Assembly: GCA_013407085.1 (NCBI GenBank)
Contig: JACCGJ010008633.1
Location: 1 to 64,000 of the forward strand
Source: Atriophallophorus winterbourni
Taxonomy: Eukaryota > Platyhelminthes > Trematoda > Plagiorchiida > Microphallidae
DNA: 64,000 bases
Direction of reading: 5' to 3'
Shown: piece by piece, positions 54,655 through 63,120 of the stretch
Numbering within the stretch: position 1 is the first letter of the stretch
Layout of the letters: the number at the start of each line of letters is the position of its first letter
Translations under genes and position numbers: made by a program
The notes under the pieces: generated by a model
What the model was told of the DNA's origin: nothing
Database searches by the model: none
The model's input: only the letters and a program-made list of their open reading frames with translations

Positions 54655-54721
54655 GTAGCTATTTTTCACGCTTTTCTTATTCTTTACTTCTATGTCAATC
54701 ATTGCACGGTGTTCGTTCTAG

Positions 54722-54844
54722 GTTGCTAATCTGTTTGATCGAGTCATCTTGGATTGTTTGCGTGGCAACGGCCGCTTTGGTCCAGCGCATTTTTTAAGCA
54801 CTCGCGAACGTGAAAATGACCGGTGCATGGAAGATCTCAGCTCC
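54722..54844 (+). CDS. PLXN: plexin, coding exon 3 (Sema)
   Basis: 123 nt, phase 0 both sides; acceptor GTTCTAG, donor TCC|GTGAGT. It begins VANLFDRVILDCLRGNGRFG and ends DRCMEDLSS. This is the loop after the SALAIF strand (an IxxxFxxxxxxC pattern) of plexin Sema domains. The intron between exons 2 and 3 is only 67 bp. Confidence 0.78.
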
Positions 54845-54950
54845 GTGAGTTTAAATAATCCTTTGTACTTCTTATCCTTGAGGATATGGCTCAAAATCGT
54901 GTTCAGTGGCGGTCTTGTTGTAGACATCGTCTTGCAGTTGCTGATTAATC

Positions 54951-55227
54951 TTGTATGTTGTGAAGTGGAGTGACGAGAAAAGCTTATTATGATGCATGAC
55001 AGTGAAAGCCGCAAGGGAGCTGTCATGCTGGTGTCGCCCTACTCGTTCACAACACTTGCTTAATTGCATGTTTCATTCGAGGTGTAGGCACCTCATTCCA
55101 GTATCTGTGCTTAATCTTCTATAGTTTCAATATCTTTTTAGGTCCTACCTTCCACATTTTAGTAATATAATTTTTTCGTGGTTGTATTGCAGTTAAGCAC
55201 TCAATATTTGCTACCGGTGTACTACTG
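54951..55227 (+). repeat. interspersed repeat D, copy 2 (plexin intron 3)
   Basis: Aligns with 49741-50015. The copies are about equally diverged and lie in the same direction, one upstream of the gene and one inside it. Intron 3 is 54845-55290. Confidence 0.6.
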
Positions 55228-55290
55228 TCCATGTTGTTGTTGATGATGATGATTGGACTTTTTATATTCATTTGCTGTTTGTTTCCCTAG

Positions 55291-55482
55291 GAGAACCTGC
55301 CGTACTACTGTCCTTCACGGCGTACAATGAATCGATTTATAACCGGGGACCGACGGGAAGACACAATCAAGGCACCCGCCTTTCTTCTTTTGCCTCAAAA
55401 TGTCACCGACGTCGCAGTGACCTCGGTGTCTGAACAGTTCACTGTCGTCCTGGTTACCACGTATGATGGTCAACTGCGAAAG
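55291..55482 (+). CDS. PLXN: plexin, coding exon 4 (Sema)
   Basis: 192 nt, phase 0; acceptor TTTCCCTAG, donor AAG|GTACGT. It starts ENLPYYCPSRRTMNRFITGD and ends VVLVTTYDGQLRK, with the VAVTSVSEQFTVVLVTTYDG blade strand (T-x-x-x-V-x-x-x-T-x-x-G pattern shared by the last Sema blades). Confidence 0.83.
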
Positions 55483-55566
55483 GTACGTTTGCTTTACTTT
55501 TACGCGCTCGCGTTCAATTTGCTTTTACCACTTTTTCGTTGAGCATGTTTCATGTGCTTGTTACAG

Positions 55567-55689
55567 TACGAGTTAGAAAGCCGAAACCGTTCCAGATATT
55601 TGGATTCAATCGATCTTTCTGGTAAGCCATTGACCGGGATCTCGCTTGACATCACGGGGTCTGTCGCTTTCGTTACCAGCTTAGAAAAC
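55567..55689 (+). CDS. PLXN: plexin, coding exon 5 (end of Sema)
   Basis: 123 nt, phase 0; acceptor GCTTGTTACAG, donor AAC|GTGAGT. It encodes YELESRNRSRYLDSIDLSGK followed by the closing strand GISLDITGSVAFVTSLEN. The intron before it is 84 bp. With exons 1-4 this gives about 586 residues ahead of PSI, the expected length for signal peptide plus Sema. Confidence 0.8.
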
Positions 55690-55903
55690 GTGAGTATTCT
55701 GATAATGTTTATTGAATTAGCAATTCGATCATTCTCTCTGTTTCAACATGCAATCTGTTAAGCGAGCCTAACCGATTTTGATTTTATTTTGTCTTCGATT
55801 AATGTATGACCATGTCACCGTTTGGCTGACTCAGAAATCATGCATACACACAATCGTACGGAGAAATTTGAAAGTAATCGGTTAGCGCAGGTTTTTGGAT
55901 AAC

Positions 55904-55952
55904 GTTTCACTTTTGACACAGAAGCTACGTCAGACCAAGGGTGATAGTCGGG
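55904..55952 (-). ncRNA. hammerhead motif, set C, left arm of copy 2
   Basis: On the - strand TTGGT, CTGACGT (last core A changed to T), stem II AGCTTCTG/CAAAAGT, GAAA, CGTTATCC. The core change should impair it. Confidence 0.55.
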
Positions 55953-56415
55953 ACAGGGAACATGACTAAGTAGCAGTCAACCCAGCACCTGTTTCTAACT
56001 CACCGCAAAGCAGCCTATATTAAGCCTAGGGTGTGTGAAATGACGTAGGCAAGACCAAGATCATTGGTAACTTTACCTGATACAGTGTTCACATTAATCT
56101 GAATAAAGTGAACACAGTCAGGGTCGGTTGACACTGTTGTTCACATGTGTAAAAGCACCTGTCTAGCGGTGTTAAGGTTAATTTTTTTAAATCCAATTAA
56201 CTATTAAGTAAAAGGTAAAAATTGGTTGCCTACATTCGCAACTCAACCTGCCTCAGCAGTTCCGATCGCCATTGTATTTGGCTAATCGGCAACTCATTCT
56301 GGTCATGCCTACGTGACTTGACACCCTTTAGATGTGATATAGGCTGTTTTGCGGTGAGTTAGAAACAGGTGGTGGGTTGACTGCTACTTAGTCATGTTCC
56401 CTGTCCGGACTATCA

Positions 56416-56464
56416 CCCTGGATCTTACGAAGCTTCTGTATCAGAAGCGAAACGTTACCCAAAA
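56416..56464 (+). ncRNA. hammerhead motif, set C, right arm of copy 2
   Basis: CTTACGA in place of CTGACGA (core G changed to T), a perfect stem II GCTTCTG/CAGAAGC, GAAA, CGTTACCC. The core change should abolish cleavage although the stems are kept. Confidence 0.55.
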
Positions 56465-56789
56465 ACCTGATCTAACCGATCGCACTAATATCTCTTTGCA
56501 TTACGAATGCTCGATCGGTTTCAAACATAATCCAATCAATTACACAGCCGTAGAAACTTGTTCCAGGAACAGATCATAGCTGTATTATAAATGAACATTA
56601 TCGAGCTCACAATGCGGCAGTACTAGGTAGAGTACAATTGTACTCATGCGAAGCCAAACTTTTAGTGACTACTTTCTGGAACTTCTTAGTGTTCACTTGA
56701 ATTGTTTTGTAACCCGCAGAAATACTTTTAAAAAATCAGATGCCACATTCGTGCTTAGAATAGAGCTTCAATGATCTTGTATCCACTTC

Positions 56790-57050
56790 GAACCACTACC
56801 GGTTTCTAGCTGTTGGACGTCATCAGGGGAAGAGAGTAAGATAAGGTTCACTGAACCTTGAAACAGCGGTATAGTGGTAAACAAAGGTATACTTGTATGC
56901 CACTGTTATATAGGGTTCTTTCAAAGAACCACGATGTTCAAATGCAGAATCACAAAGTGATTCCCGGCCAAGCGCTCGGGGCGCTTATAAAAGACCAATG
57001 TATTGTGATGCTCACAACCCCATCTCTTACACACCACTATCGGTTTCTGG
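56790..57050 (-). repeat. hammerhead repeat, set A, full unit between two ribozyme sites
   Basis: On the - strand one hammerhead is complete (56792-56832: CTGATGA at 56820-56826, GAAA at 56803-56806, CCGGT, A, GTGG). A half motif (GAAACCGATAGTGG at 57034-57047) lies 241 nt away. The unit between holds three hairpins: GGTTCTTT/AAAGAACC (56914-56930), GAATCAC/GTGATTC (56947-56963) and AAGCGC/GCGCTT (56970-56986). This is the best view of the set A monomer. It lies in plexin intron 5, antisense to the gene. Confidence 0.72.
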
Positions 57051-57054
57051 CGCA

Positions 57055-57150
57055 TGCGGATCCTGATCCTACTGTCCCTACTTGATGAGTGCAAACAGCA
57101 CGAAACCGGTCGTGGGCGTGTGTGTGTGTGATGGAAATGCATGCAAATGA
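57055..57150 (+). ncRNA. hammerhead repeat, set B, sense to plexin
   Basis: CCCTAC pairs with GTGGG over five base pairs (57077-57081 with 57112-57116). Core TTGATGA (first C changed to T) and GAAA (57102-57105). Stem II GTGC/GCAC is perfect around AAACA. Stem III palindrome ACCGGT, H17 = C. Apart from one core base it is the most regular member of set B. It abuts the set A copy head on at about 57051. Confidence 0.65.
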
Positions 57151-57372
57151 GCTTTTTAGCTTCATCATTGTAACTAGCCTTCTTTGTTGGGGTGCTCTAA
57201 TGTAGCTGCCGGTGCCATTATTGAATTATATGAATATATTCTAGTATTATCAAGTTGTTGAAATCAGTAAACGAATCGTAGTATATACATATATACATCT
57301 TTCCAACTTTTCTCGGCTCACCTAACTTAACCTCGCGGTCATCTTGTAAATGTTTCATCTTTTCTATCACAG

Positions 57373-57629
57373 GTTTTCCGTGTAGAGCTTTCAAATTGCA
57401 GCGCTCACACAACGTGTTCTTCCTGTCTGGAAGCGCGCGATCCCTATTGCGGGTGGTGTTTGGTTGAGGGCCGCTGTATGTTGTTGCACGAGTGTCGCTT
57501 ATCCGGAGCCAAGCGGGCCGGTCACACCGCGGAAAAGCCCATTCGTTGTGAATTGTCAAAGAATCCGTCCACACAGTATCCACCCGGACCGAAATTCACA
57601 TGGCTGGCGTACACGGCGTCCAAAACAAA
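57373..57629 (+). CDS. PLXN: plexin, coding exon 6 (PSI domain 1)
   Basis: 257 nt; acceptor TTTCTATCACAG, donor CAAA|GTGAGC, ending with two bases over. It encodes VFRVELSNCSAHTTCSSCLE, then ARDPYCGWC: the plexin/semaphorin/integrin cysteine-rich module with Cys at about 595, 601, 604, 612 and 615 of the protein and the CGWC core. Further cysteines follow in VEGRCMLLHECRL. Pro-rich PPGPKFTWLAYTA at the end. Confidence 0.88.
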
Positions 57630-58137
57630 GTGAGCTCACTTACGTTTCTTCAAGACTGATGTATATGATGATCCTTAAACGGACGCTTTCATTGCCTCGT
57701 TGTCGAAGCCGTCCTTTTCGTATCAGTTGACAGTTAATGTTGTCTTGACATTCCTTTTATTGTGAACACACGCTTATTTTACCGTATTATACATCGAACC
57801 TATTTCCGTTTGTTATAGTCCATACTCGAGTTCTCTAGTTGATTAAATCAGGCGTTATCTTCTCAACGTTCGTTTGTGTTCTGATCATCTCTGACTCTCG
57901 TTACAAGTGTTGAGCGAGCAATGCGTGCGAAAAACGGTGGTATAAAAACTAATAGGACAGGCCGGATGATTAGAGTGTTTGGCATGTTACGTATTTTCCG
58001 TTTGCTTTTTTGTCCTAACATTTTAAGCAATTAACCGTGGGTTACGAAGTATGTAATCGTCGCAAACTTTAGTTTGGTAAGGTAGCCGTTGATTAGACCC
58101 TGCATAAATGAATCATCTTCAAAACATATTGCATTTT

Positions 58138-58297
58138 CTGAGCCACTGTGATATAGGGTTCTTACAAAGAACCACAATGTTCAAATACAGAATCACAAAG
58201 TGATTCCTGGCATAGCGCTGGAGGCGCATGTAAAAGACCAATGTATTATGGTGCTCACATCCCCATCCCTTACACACCACTACCGGTTTCTGGTTTC
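58138..58297 (-). repeat. hammerhead repeat, set A, partial
   Basis: Body with the GGTTCTTA/AAAGAACC and GAATCAC/GTGATTC hairpins kept, and a half hammerhead (GAAACCGGTAGTGG at 58277-58290). The 5' half of the ribozyme is missing. In plexin intron 6, antisense. Confidence 0.65.
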
Positions 58298-58479
58298 TAA
58301 TAAACAATTTAGGGATGAACACAGCATTTAGGGGGTATGATCAATTGTCTTGATCTCCCCTGTCTAGCTTAGAGAACTTAGGGTTGGTCAAGAAAATGCC
58401 ATTTAAACGTGTTAAACACTAATATTCATTTGCATGCTTTTCCGTCATTCACAAATTATACAAGCGCTCCCTGTTTAAA

Positions 58480-58590
58480 CACTGTTCGTACCGACACCCT
58501 TGGTCTGACGAAGCTTTTGTGTTCAGAAGCGACACGTTACCCAAAACTTGCTATAACTGATTCATTGCAAACTTTATTTTCATATTGCAT
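58480..58590 (+). ncRNA. hammerhead repeat, set C', decayed core
   Basis: Pair of the 28.5 kb repeat: CCTTGGT, CTGACGA (58505-58511), stem II with one extra base, GACA in place of GAAA, CGTTACCC, and the same tail (CATTGCAAACTTTATTTT). The changed GAAA predicts no cleavage. In plexin intron 6, sense. Confidence 0.6.
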
Positions 58591-58750
58591 TTTCTGTTCA
58601 CTCTCGCACCAAATCCACCTGTATACAGGAGTTTCCATGTCTTGTTGGTCGAAACGGCCATTTGTATTGAAGTCTAGAGGTTTTTCATACGTTACACGAC
58701 ACAACTTCCCTCCGTTTTTAACTTTCTATGATTTTGTTTGCATTTCTTAG

Positions 58751-59160
58751 ATGCCCTGTGGTCTATCGCACTGTTCCTCCCGGTATACACAGCGTGCACG
58801 CCGCAACTCCTGCCAGCCAGGCTCAACACACCGTCCATTTGACTCTGAACGGTTCTATTGCCAGTGATTTCGATCTTTTGGCGCGGTCCACCGGTTTTGT
58901 TGAACACACCAAACCGTTTCGCAAAGACATCGGCGAGGGGAATCAATTGGTCTGTACGTTCCGGTCTGCGCCCCCTTCGCTGTCCCTCACCACCGATTAT
59001 TTGCTCCCGCATGTGATTCACTCGACGTTACTGCCACTCGAGCCTGGGAGTTTACTGTCATCCAGTTCCGCAACGGTTTTGTCAACCAGTCCTCATGTTG
59101 TAGAGATTGAATGCACGTGTCCGTCAGCGGAGCACCTATCTGCGATTCCGGATCATGAAG
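58751..59160 (+). CDS. PLXN: plexin, coding exon 7 (linker between PSI 1 and PSI 2)
   Basis: 410 nt; acceptor GCATTTCTTAG, donor GAAG|GTATTT, ending with one base over. The first base completes the codon from exon 6. It encodes CPVVYRTVPPGIHSVHAATP, QHTVHLTLNGSIASDFDLL, LVCTFRSAPPSL and VVEIECTCPSAEHLSAIPDH. The V-x-L-x-L-x-G ... F-x-C-x-F ... C-x-C-P pattern is the immunoglobulin-like segment that follows PSI 1 in plexins. Ser-rich insert (about residues 90-110 of the exon) is unusual. Confidence 0.8.
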
Positions 59161-59439
59161 GTATTTGTTTTTTCATTTTTGTACGCATCTAAACCAGTGC
59201 TTGCTCGTGTGATTTCACGAAGACACGACTTTTTCTAAGCACGTTTTTCAAATCAAAGTTATCTTATGTGTGATTATCTGTGTTTCATCGGCAAACAAAC
59301 TATTTGTGAGACCAAAGCTATGCAAAATGGTTGTGTAGAAGTTGTCAGTAGACGTTAAACTCTGCAGTCAGCTTCATGTTGGCTTTTTTACGGGGCATTT
59401 TGTTTGGTTCTATTTTTTCTACAACGACGTTTGAAAAAG

Positions 59440-59730
59440 AGATATGAAAGCTCTTGGCATTGACCTTGCGAGTTGTGAAGAACTTGCTCTTGACCGCTCA
59501 CATTGGAGGCATTGTGTAAAACGTTGTTTGCAAGCTGGCGGCGTGCAACGGACGCCGTACAACCGAGTTCTGACTATCGTTGCAAGCGCTGCGGGAGAGA
59601 TTGTTCCTCCCGAATCGGACTGTTTAGTCATTCGAAAAGCTGTAGAACATGAAAATTCATGCGATTGTGATGTACATCCATGGTCGACATCGACCGAAGT
59701 AACCCAACAACAATTATTCCTAATTTACGC
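59440..59730 (+). mobile_element. RTE-like 3' end in plexin intron 7
   Basis: Encodes the RT tail (MKALGIDLASCEELALDRSH, WRHCVKRCLQAGG) and runs to CATGGTCGACATCGACCGAA and a CAACAACAA tail. Same 3' end as at 1395 and 31752. Its frame is better kept than the other copies. Confidence 0.72.
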
Positions 59731-61193
59731 TTATGCGTAGTATGTTTGAACTCAGAATCTGGAGTCTGGAAAATTGACCGTTTGAAATATTGAGTTTACG
59801 TAGAACAAGATACATGTTATTCACGGCGGTGAGAAAATCTATTATTGATTCATCGACTTGCTTTTTCGTGTGATGCTTTCTTCTCTATTCCTCATGAAAA
59901 CATCTTTCCGAGCATTCAGCCGATATCAAAACGTGTGACAACCATCTCGAAGTTACCCAACGAGCTTATTCGACTAAACGAGCCATTTGAATTCGCCAGT
60001 GCATAGCCCAACTTTCATCCGGAACCAGCCAACTAATGTGCTAAAGAAGGCATGAACGGACGTATCAAAGTATACAGGGATTAGACTGATTTTAGCGTTT
60101 ATAATTTGCAATGTTCGTTCTTCATTTGACGTCGCTTTCGTTCCCTTCATGCATGTTTACACTTTCGGCATTTGTTTCCAAACGGATCACCTTGTTTCAC
60201 GGAATCAACAAATTCACACAACTCCTGTTCTCGTGTTAAGATTGAACCCTAAACCAGTCACGTATTCTGCAATTCCATGTCTCCGTCCGATCGTTGTTGT
60301 TGTTGTTGTTGTTTCGACCGCGTTCGTTTCTTGTGCACTTTTGTAGCACACACCATGCCAGTTGCTCTATTGCTCATGTCGAAAACGGTGCTGCGAAATC
60401 GAAATCACTCGCGAGAAAGGCCACAACAACACCAAGGTCAAGCACTGCATGTTTTTCGCTGCGTCGAATTGTGTTTGTCCTCGTTGACCAGCTGAACCAT
60501 ACTCACTCTTGTAACTCTAGAGAGAATGTTAGTTTTCACTCAATTGGTCACCAATACCGAAATTCAATATTCGTGCCTTCTGTCTGATGTGTTCTCCAGA
60601 ATGGCCTGGCCTAGGCATATGTTTAGCACTATGTCAAGTTACTTTTTCAACGCTAGCGGTATCTCGCCGACTTCGGTTTCTTTGATTTCTGCACAAAGTC
60701 AAGCGCTCCAATCAGATTTTGCTGATTGATTCTCATTTATAATTATGGCTGATCAACTCACCCGTATACCTATTTTATGGGCATAATGTTGTAGATAAAA
60801 CTGAACGATTCTGTTCTCAATAGCGATTATTTTGATACCCAAGCATCTCGTGTATCGCAAGTGACTGTGTTCATTTCAACAACAAATTCAGCATTGTGCG
60901 AAGGTTTAATGGCTTGTCAAAGTTCAGGATCTACATCGGTCATTGAGCATCGTGCTTGTTTTGGGGTCACCCAAGTGAACACCACCACATGCGCAAATAA
61001 GTACTGGAAATACGATCCAATACCATGTTGTTTGATCAACTTGAACCTTCCGCTGGCATTGAACTTGACGGTTGTGAACACGTTTCTTTAGGTTCACTGA
61101 TGACTGATTCATCGTGGCTGATTTTATTTCAATGAAATTGTGCCGCTGTTGCTTCGGGTTTGATTTTTGGTTTATTCTTTCCTTCCGGACTAG
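59731..61193 (+). other. rest of plexin intron 7
   Basis: Frames at 60294-60587, 60526-60729 and 60861-61091 were tested as exons, but joining exon 7 straight to exon 8 gives the better plexin reading. A GTT run lies at about 60296-60312. Confidence 0.55.
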
Positions 61194-61438
61194 TTTCCTA
61201 CCCTGTGATCGTCTGGCTCGAGTGGCTCGATGCCTCGCGTCCCTCATTTTTGGCGCCGGCGTTATTCGCCGTGTACGATTGCTCACGTTTCACCGAGTGT
61301 CGTTCGTGTGCACGTAGTCGATTCAACTGCGCCTGGTGTATCATTGAAGACAGGTGTGTTGCACGAACGGAATCCGTGCAAATCTGCCCCTCCACGAGCC
61401 AGTATGGAGTCGATACAGCTTTTATCGCAATGGGTCAA
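61194..61438 (+). CDS. PLXN: plexin, coding exon 8 (PSI domain 2)
   Basis: 245 nt; acceptor CTTCCGGACTAG, donor CAA|GTATGT, phase 0 out. With the single base from exon 7 it reads VSYPVIVWLEWLDASRPSFL, then FAVYDCSRFTECRSCARSRF and NCAWCIIEDRCV: the strand before PSI 2 followed by its cysteines, with CAWC in place of the usual CGWC. The join IPDHE-VSYPVIVW matches the plexin pattern of a short linker before a V-x-x-P-V strand. Confidence 0.83.
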
Positions 61439-62950
61439 GTATGTTGATAAAGCTACTGTCCATTTTGTTCAAAATCATTCAACTCTTAGCATAGTACTTT
61501 TTAACTGATCGCAGTTGGGAAAAAACGGTCAGCCCTCCTTGACTACCTGTCCCGTTATCGTGTGCATAAAGAGTGTAACGTCGTAGTGTGTCCTACACGT
61601 GTCAATTATATAAGTCCGAAAAGATACACGTACTGAGATGTCCGAGAAAGAATGTGCTTTCTTGTTAGTTCCATCTGTTTGGCATATGTTTGCCACTTGT
61701 ACCTGATGTACCGCAGCTGCTGAACGTAGATGACGTCGACAACTTGCAACTGTCGCTGATCAGCTGTGAGCGAAGCAGTTTCCTCCGGATCTAACTGTTC
61801 GGTCGTTTAAAACGCTGCGGATCATGTGCTTGTAATGCACATCCATGGTCGACATTCACCGAAGGAGGCCAACGACAACAGCCTCATGTTTAGAAGCTAA
61901 AATGGCCGACAATTCTCCTAGCCATTTTCCTGATGATAATAATAATGATAATTTGCCATTAATTGTACTGAAACGTCTCGAATACAAATATTTTTGTGCG
62001 CTGTACCGCGACATGGCTCACGTATACTCGTCGCGGATGTGCAATCGTGCAGTACATTGTGCTGTGCGGCTAACACCGTGCCAGTGGTAGTGGGCTGCAT
62101 ACTGAAAGAGGCTGGAGTCTCACTACCATTTCCTGTTCTTTTTTCTTCCTCATATCTGTCTAGGCCTGGGCAACCTGACAGTATTTTCGCCCGCGTGCAG
62201 TCTATGACTGTACGGCACTTTGCCTGGATCAGGCTTGTGCTTTCATACCATATCGTCACGTTGCTACTTTGTTTGGCCTAATGGCCAGTGTGACCAATCG
62301 GTTTTTCTTTTAACGTTGAAATTATTCCTGGCCAGACTCGAATGTTCAAAGGAACGTGTCCAACCTCGTGTTTGTGATTCACATTCGTTAGATGTTTGCG
62401 GCGTTACAACTGACAACCACTTTTTGTGCATACTTGCTCGGAAATAGTTGACTGACCCAAGTGACGAATTCTCCGTATAAGCTAATTGCTCACCACTTTT
62501 GTCAGTCATTCACGTCGTTGTCTACATTCTCAACCTTGTGAACTTGTCTGGGCCGGCGCCATGACCTCTTGGATGAATAGCAAAGAAACGGTCGTGTCGT
62601 TCGTGTCCAATGTTGTTGGATGTTTCCGACACTCGTTTGTTCGACGAATGTGCTCCCGTCTTGAATTTCAAGTATTTGAAACTATATAGATGATTGGCTA
62701 AAACACGATTGATTGTTTTCGCAACCGTCTGATTGTTTTACACTTTGTTACGATTTTATCTCACCCAACTATGTAATTTAATAAACATTCCAGATTTTTT
62801 CAAGATTAGGATTAAAAATCAGCGATAAACTCGCCAAAATGACGTTTCCACTCAATTGGCTATTTGCTTCTGGAATTTTGAGTTTCGAATACTTTGCTCC
62901 TCTTGAATCAATCAGCGTGATCGTGAACAAGCTCATGTTATGTTCCACAG
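61439..62950 (+). other. plexin intron 8
   Basis: 1,512 bp holding an RTE-like tail (61815-61880, + strand, CATGGTCGACATTCACCGAA block) and a SINE-like copy (62030-62250, -). The frame at 62486-62689 has a Cys-rich start (SRRCLHSQPCELVW) but its phase does not fit as an exon between exons 8 and 9. Confidence 0.55.
62030..62250 (-). repeat. SINE-like repeat, copy 4
   Basis: Nearly full length on the - strand: head with AAAGCACAAGCCTGATCCAG at 62223-62242, GTCAGGTTGCCCAGGCCTAG block, end at about 62030. Antisense to plexin. Confidence 0.68.
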
Positions 62951-63046
62951 GATTCCAGATGTCCGCGATTTCAGGTGGATTCTGCGCCGCTCACCCTGAT
63001 GAGTGGCTCCTCCATGACAGTCAAGTTTCGCGTGTTCAATCTTCAC
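62951..63046 (+). CDS. PLXN: plexin, coding exon 9 (start of the region after PSI 2)
   Basis: 96 nt, phase 0 both sides; acceptor ATGTTCCACAG, donor CAC|GTGAGT. It encodes DSRCPRFQVDSAPLTLMSGS, then SMTVKFRVFNLH. This suits the first strands of an IPT/TIG repeat (C-P-x-F ... P-L-x-x-x-S-G-x-x-x-T-V-x-x-R-V-x-N-L). The gene continues: remaining IPT repeats, the transmembrane helix and the GAP domain must lie past 64000. Confidence 0.7.
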
Positions 63047-63082
63047 GTGAGTTGGCTCTGGTTCATGGTTTTGCCGTTGTGA

Positions 63083-63120
63083 TACGTGCGGCACTTTGCC
63101 TGGATCCGCTTGGTGCTCTG
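63083..63120 (-). repeat. SINE-like head fragment
   Basis: About 35 bp that match the head (GGATCCAGGCAAAGTGCCGC on the - strand), just after plexin exon 9. Confidence 0.5.

Larger units (their letters stand above)
55858..56500. mobile_element. inverted-repeat element with a hammerhead in each arm (set C), copy 2
   Basis: About 643 bp inside plexin intron 5. Arms 55858-56022 and 56334-56500 are reverse complements, with the same outer block (CGGTTAG with GCGATCGGTTAG), hammerhead, ATGACTAAGTAGCAGTCAAC block and inner GTTTCTAACTCACCGCAAA block. The spacer of about 310 bp is only partly similar to that of copy 1. Same size and plan as 14187-14840. Confidence 0.7.

Noticed and set aside
60294..61091. 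Open frames at 60.3-61.1 kb as extra plexin exons between exons 7 and 8
   Set aside because: One combination of splice sites could be made to fit the phases, but the peptides show no plexin pattern. Joining 59160 straight to 61194 gives the expected IPDHE-VSYPVIVW reading.
62486..62689. Cys-rich frame SRRCLHSQPCELVW as a plexin PSI exon
   Set aside because: Exon 8 ends in phase 0 and exon 9 starts in phase 0; this frame would need one base at its acceptor and runs to a stop without a matching donor.
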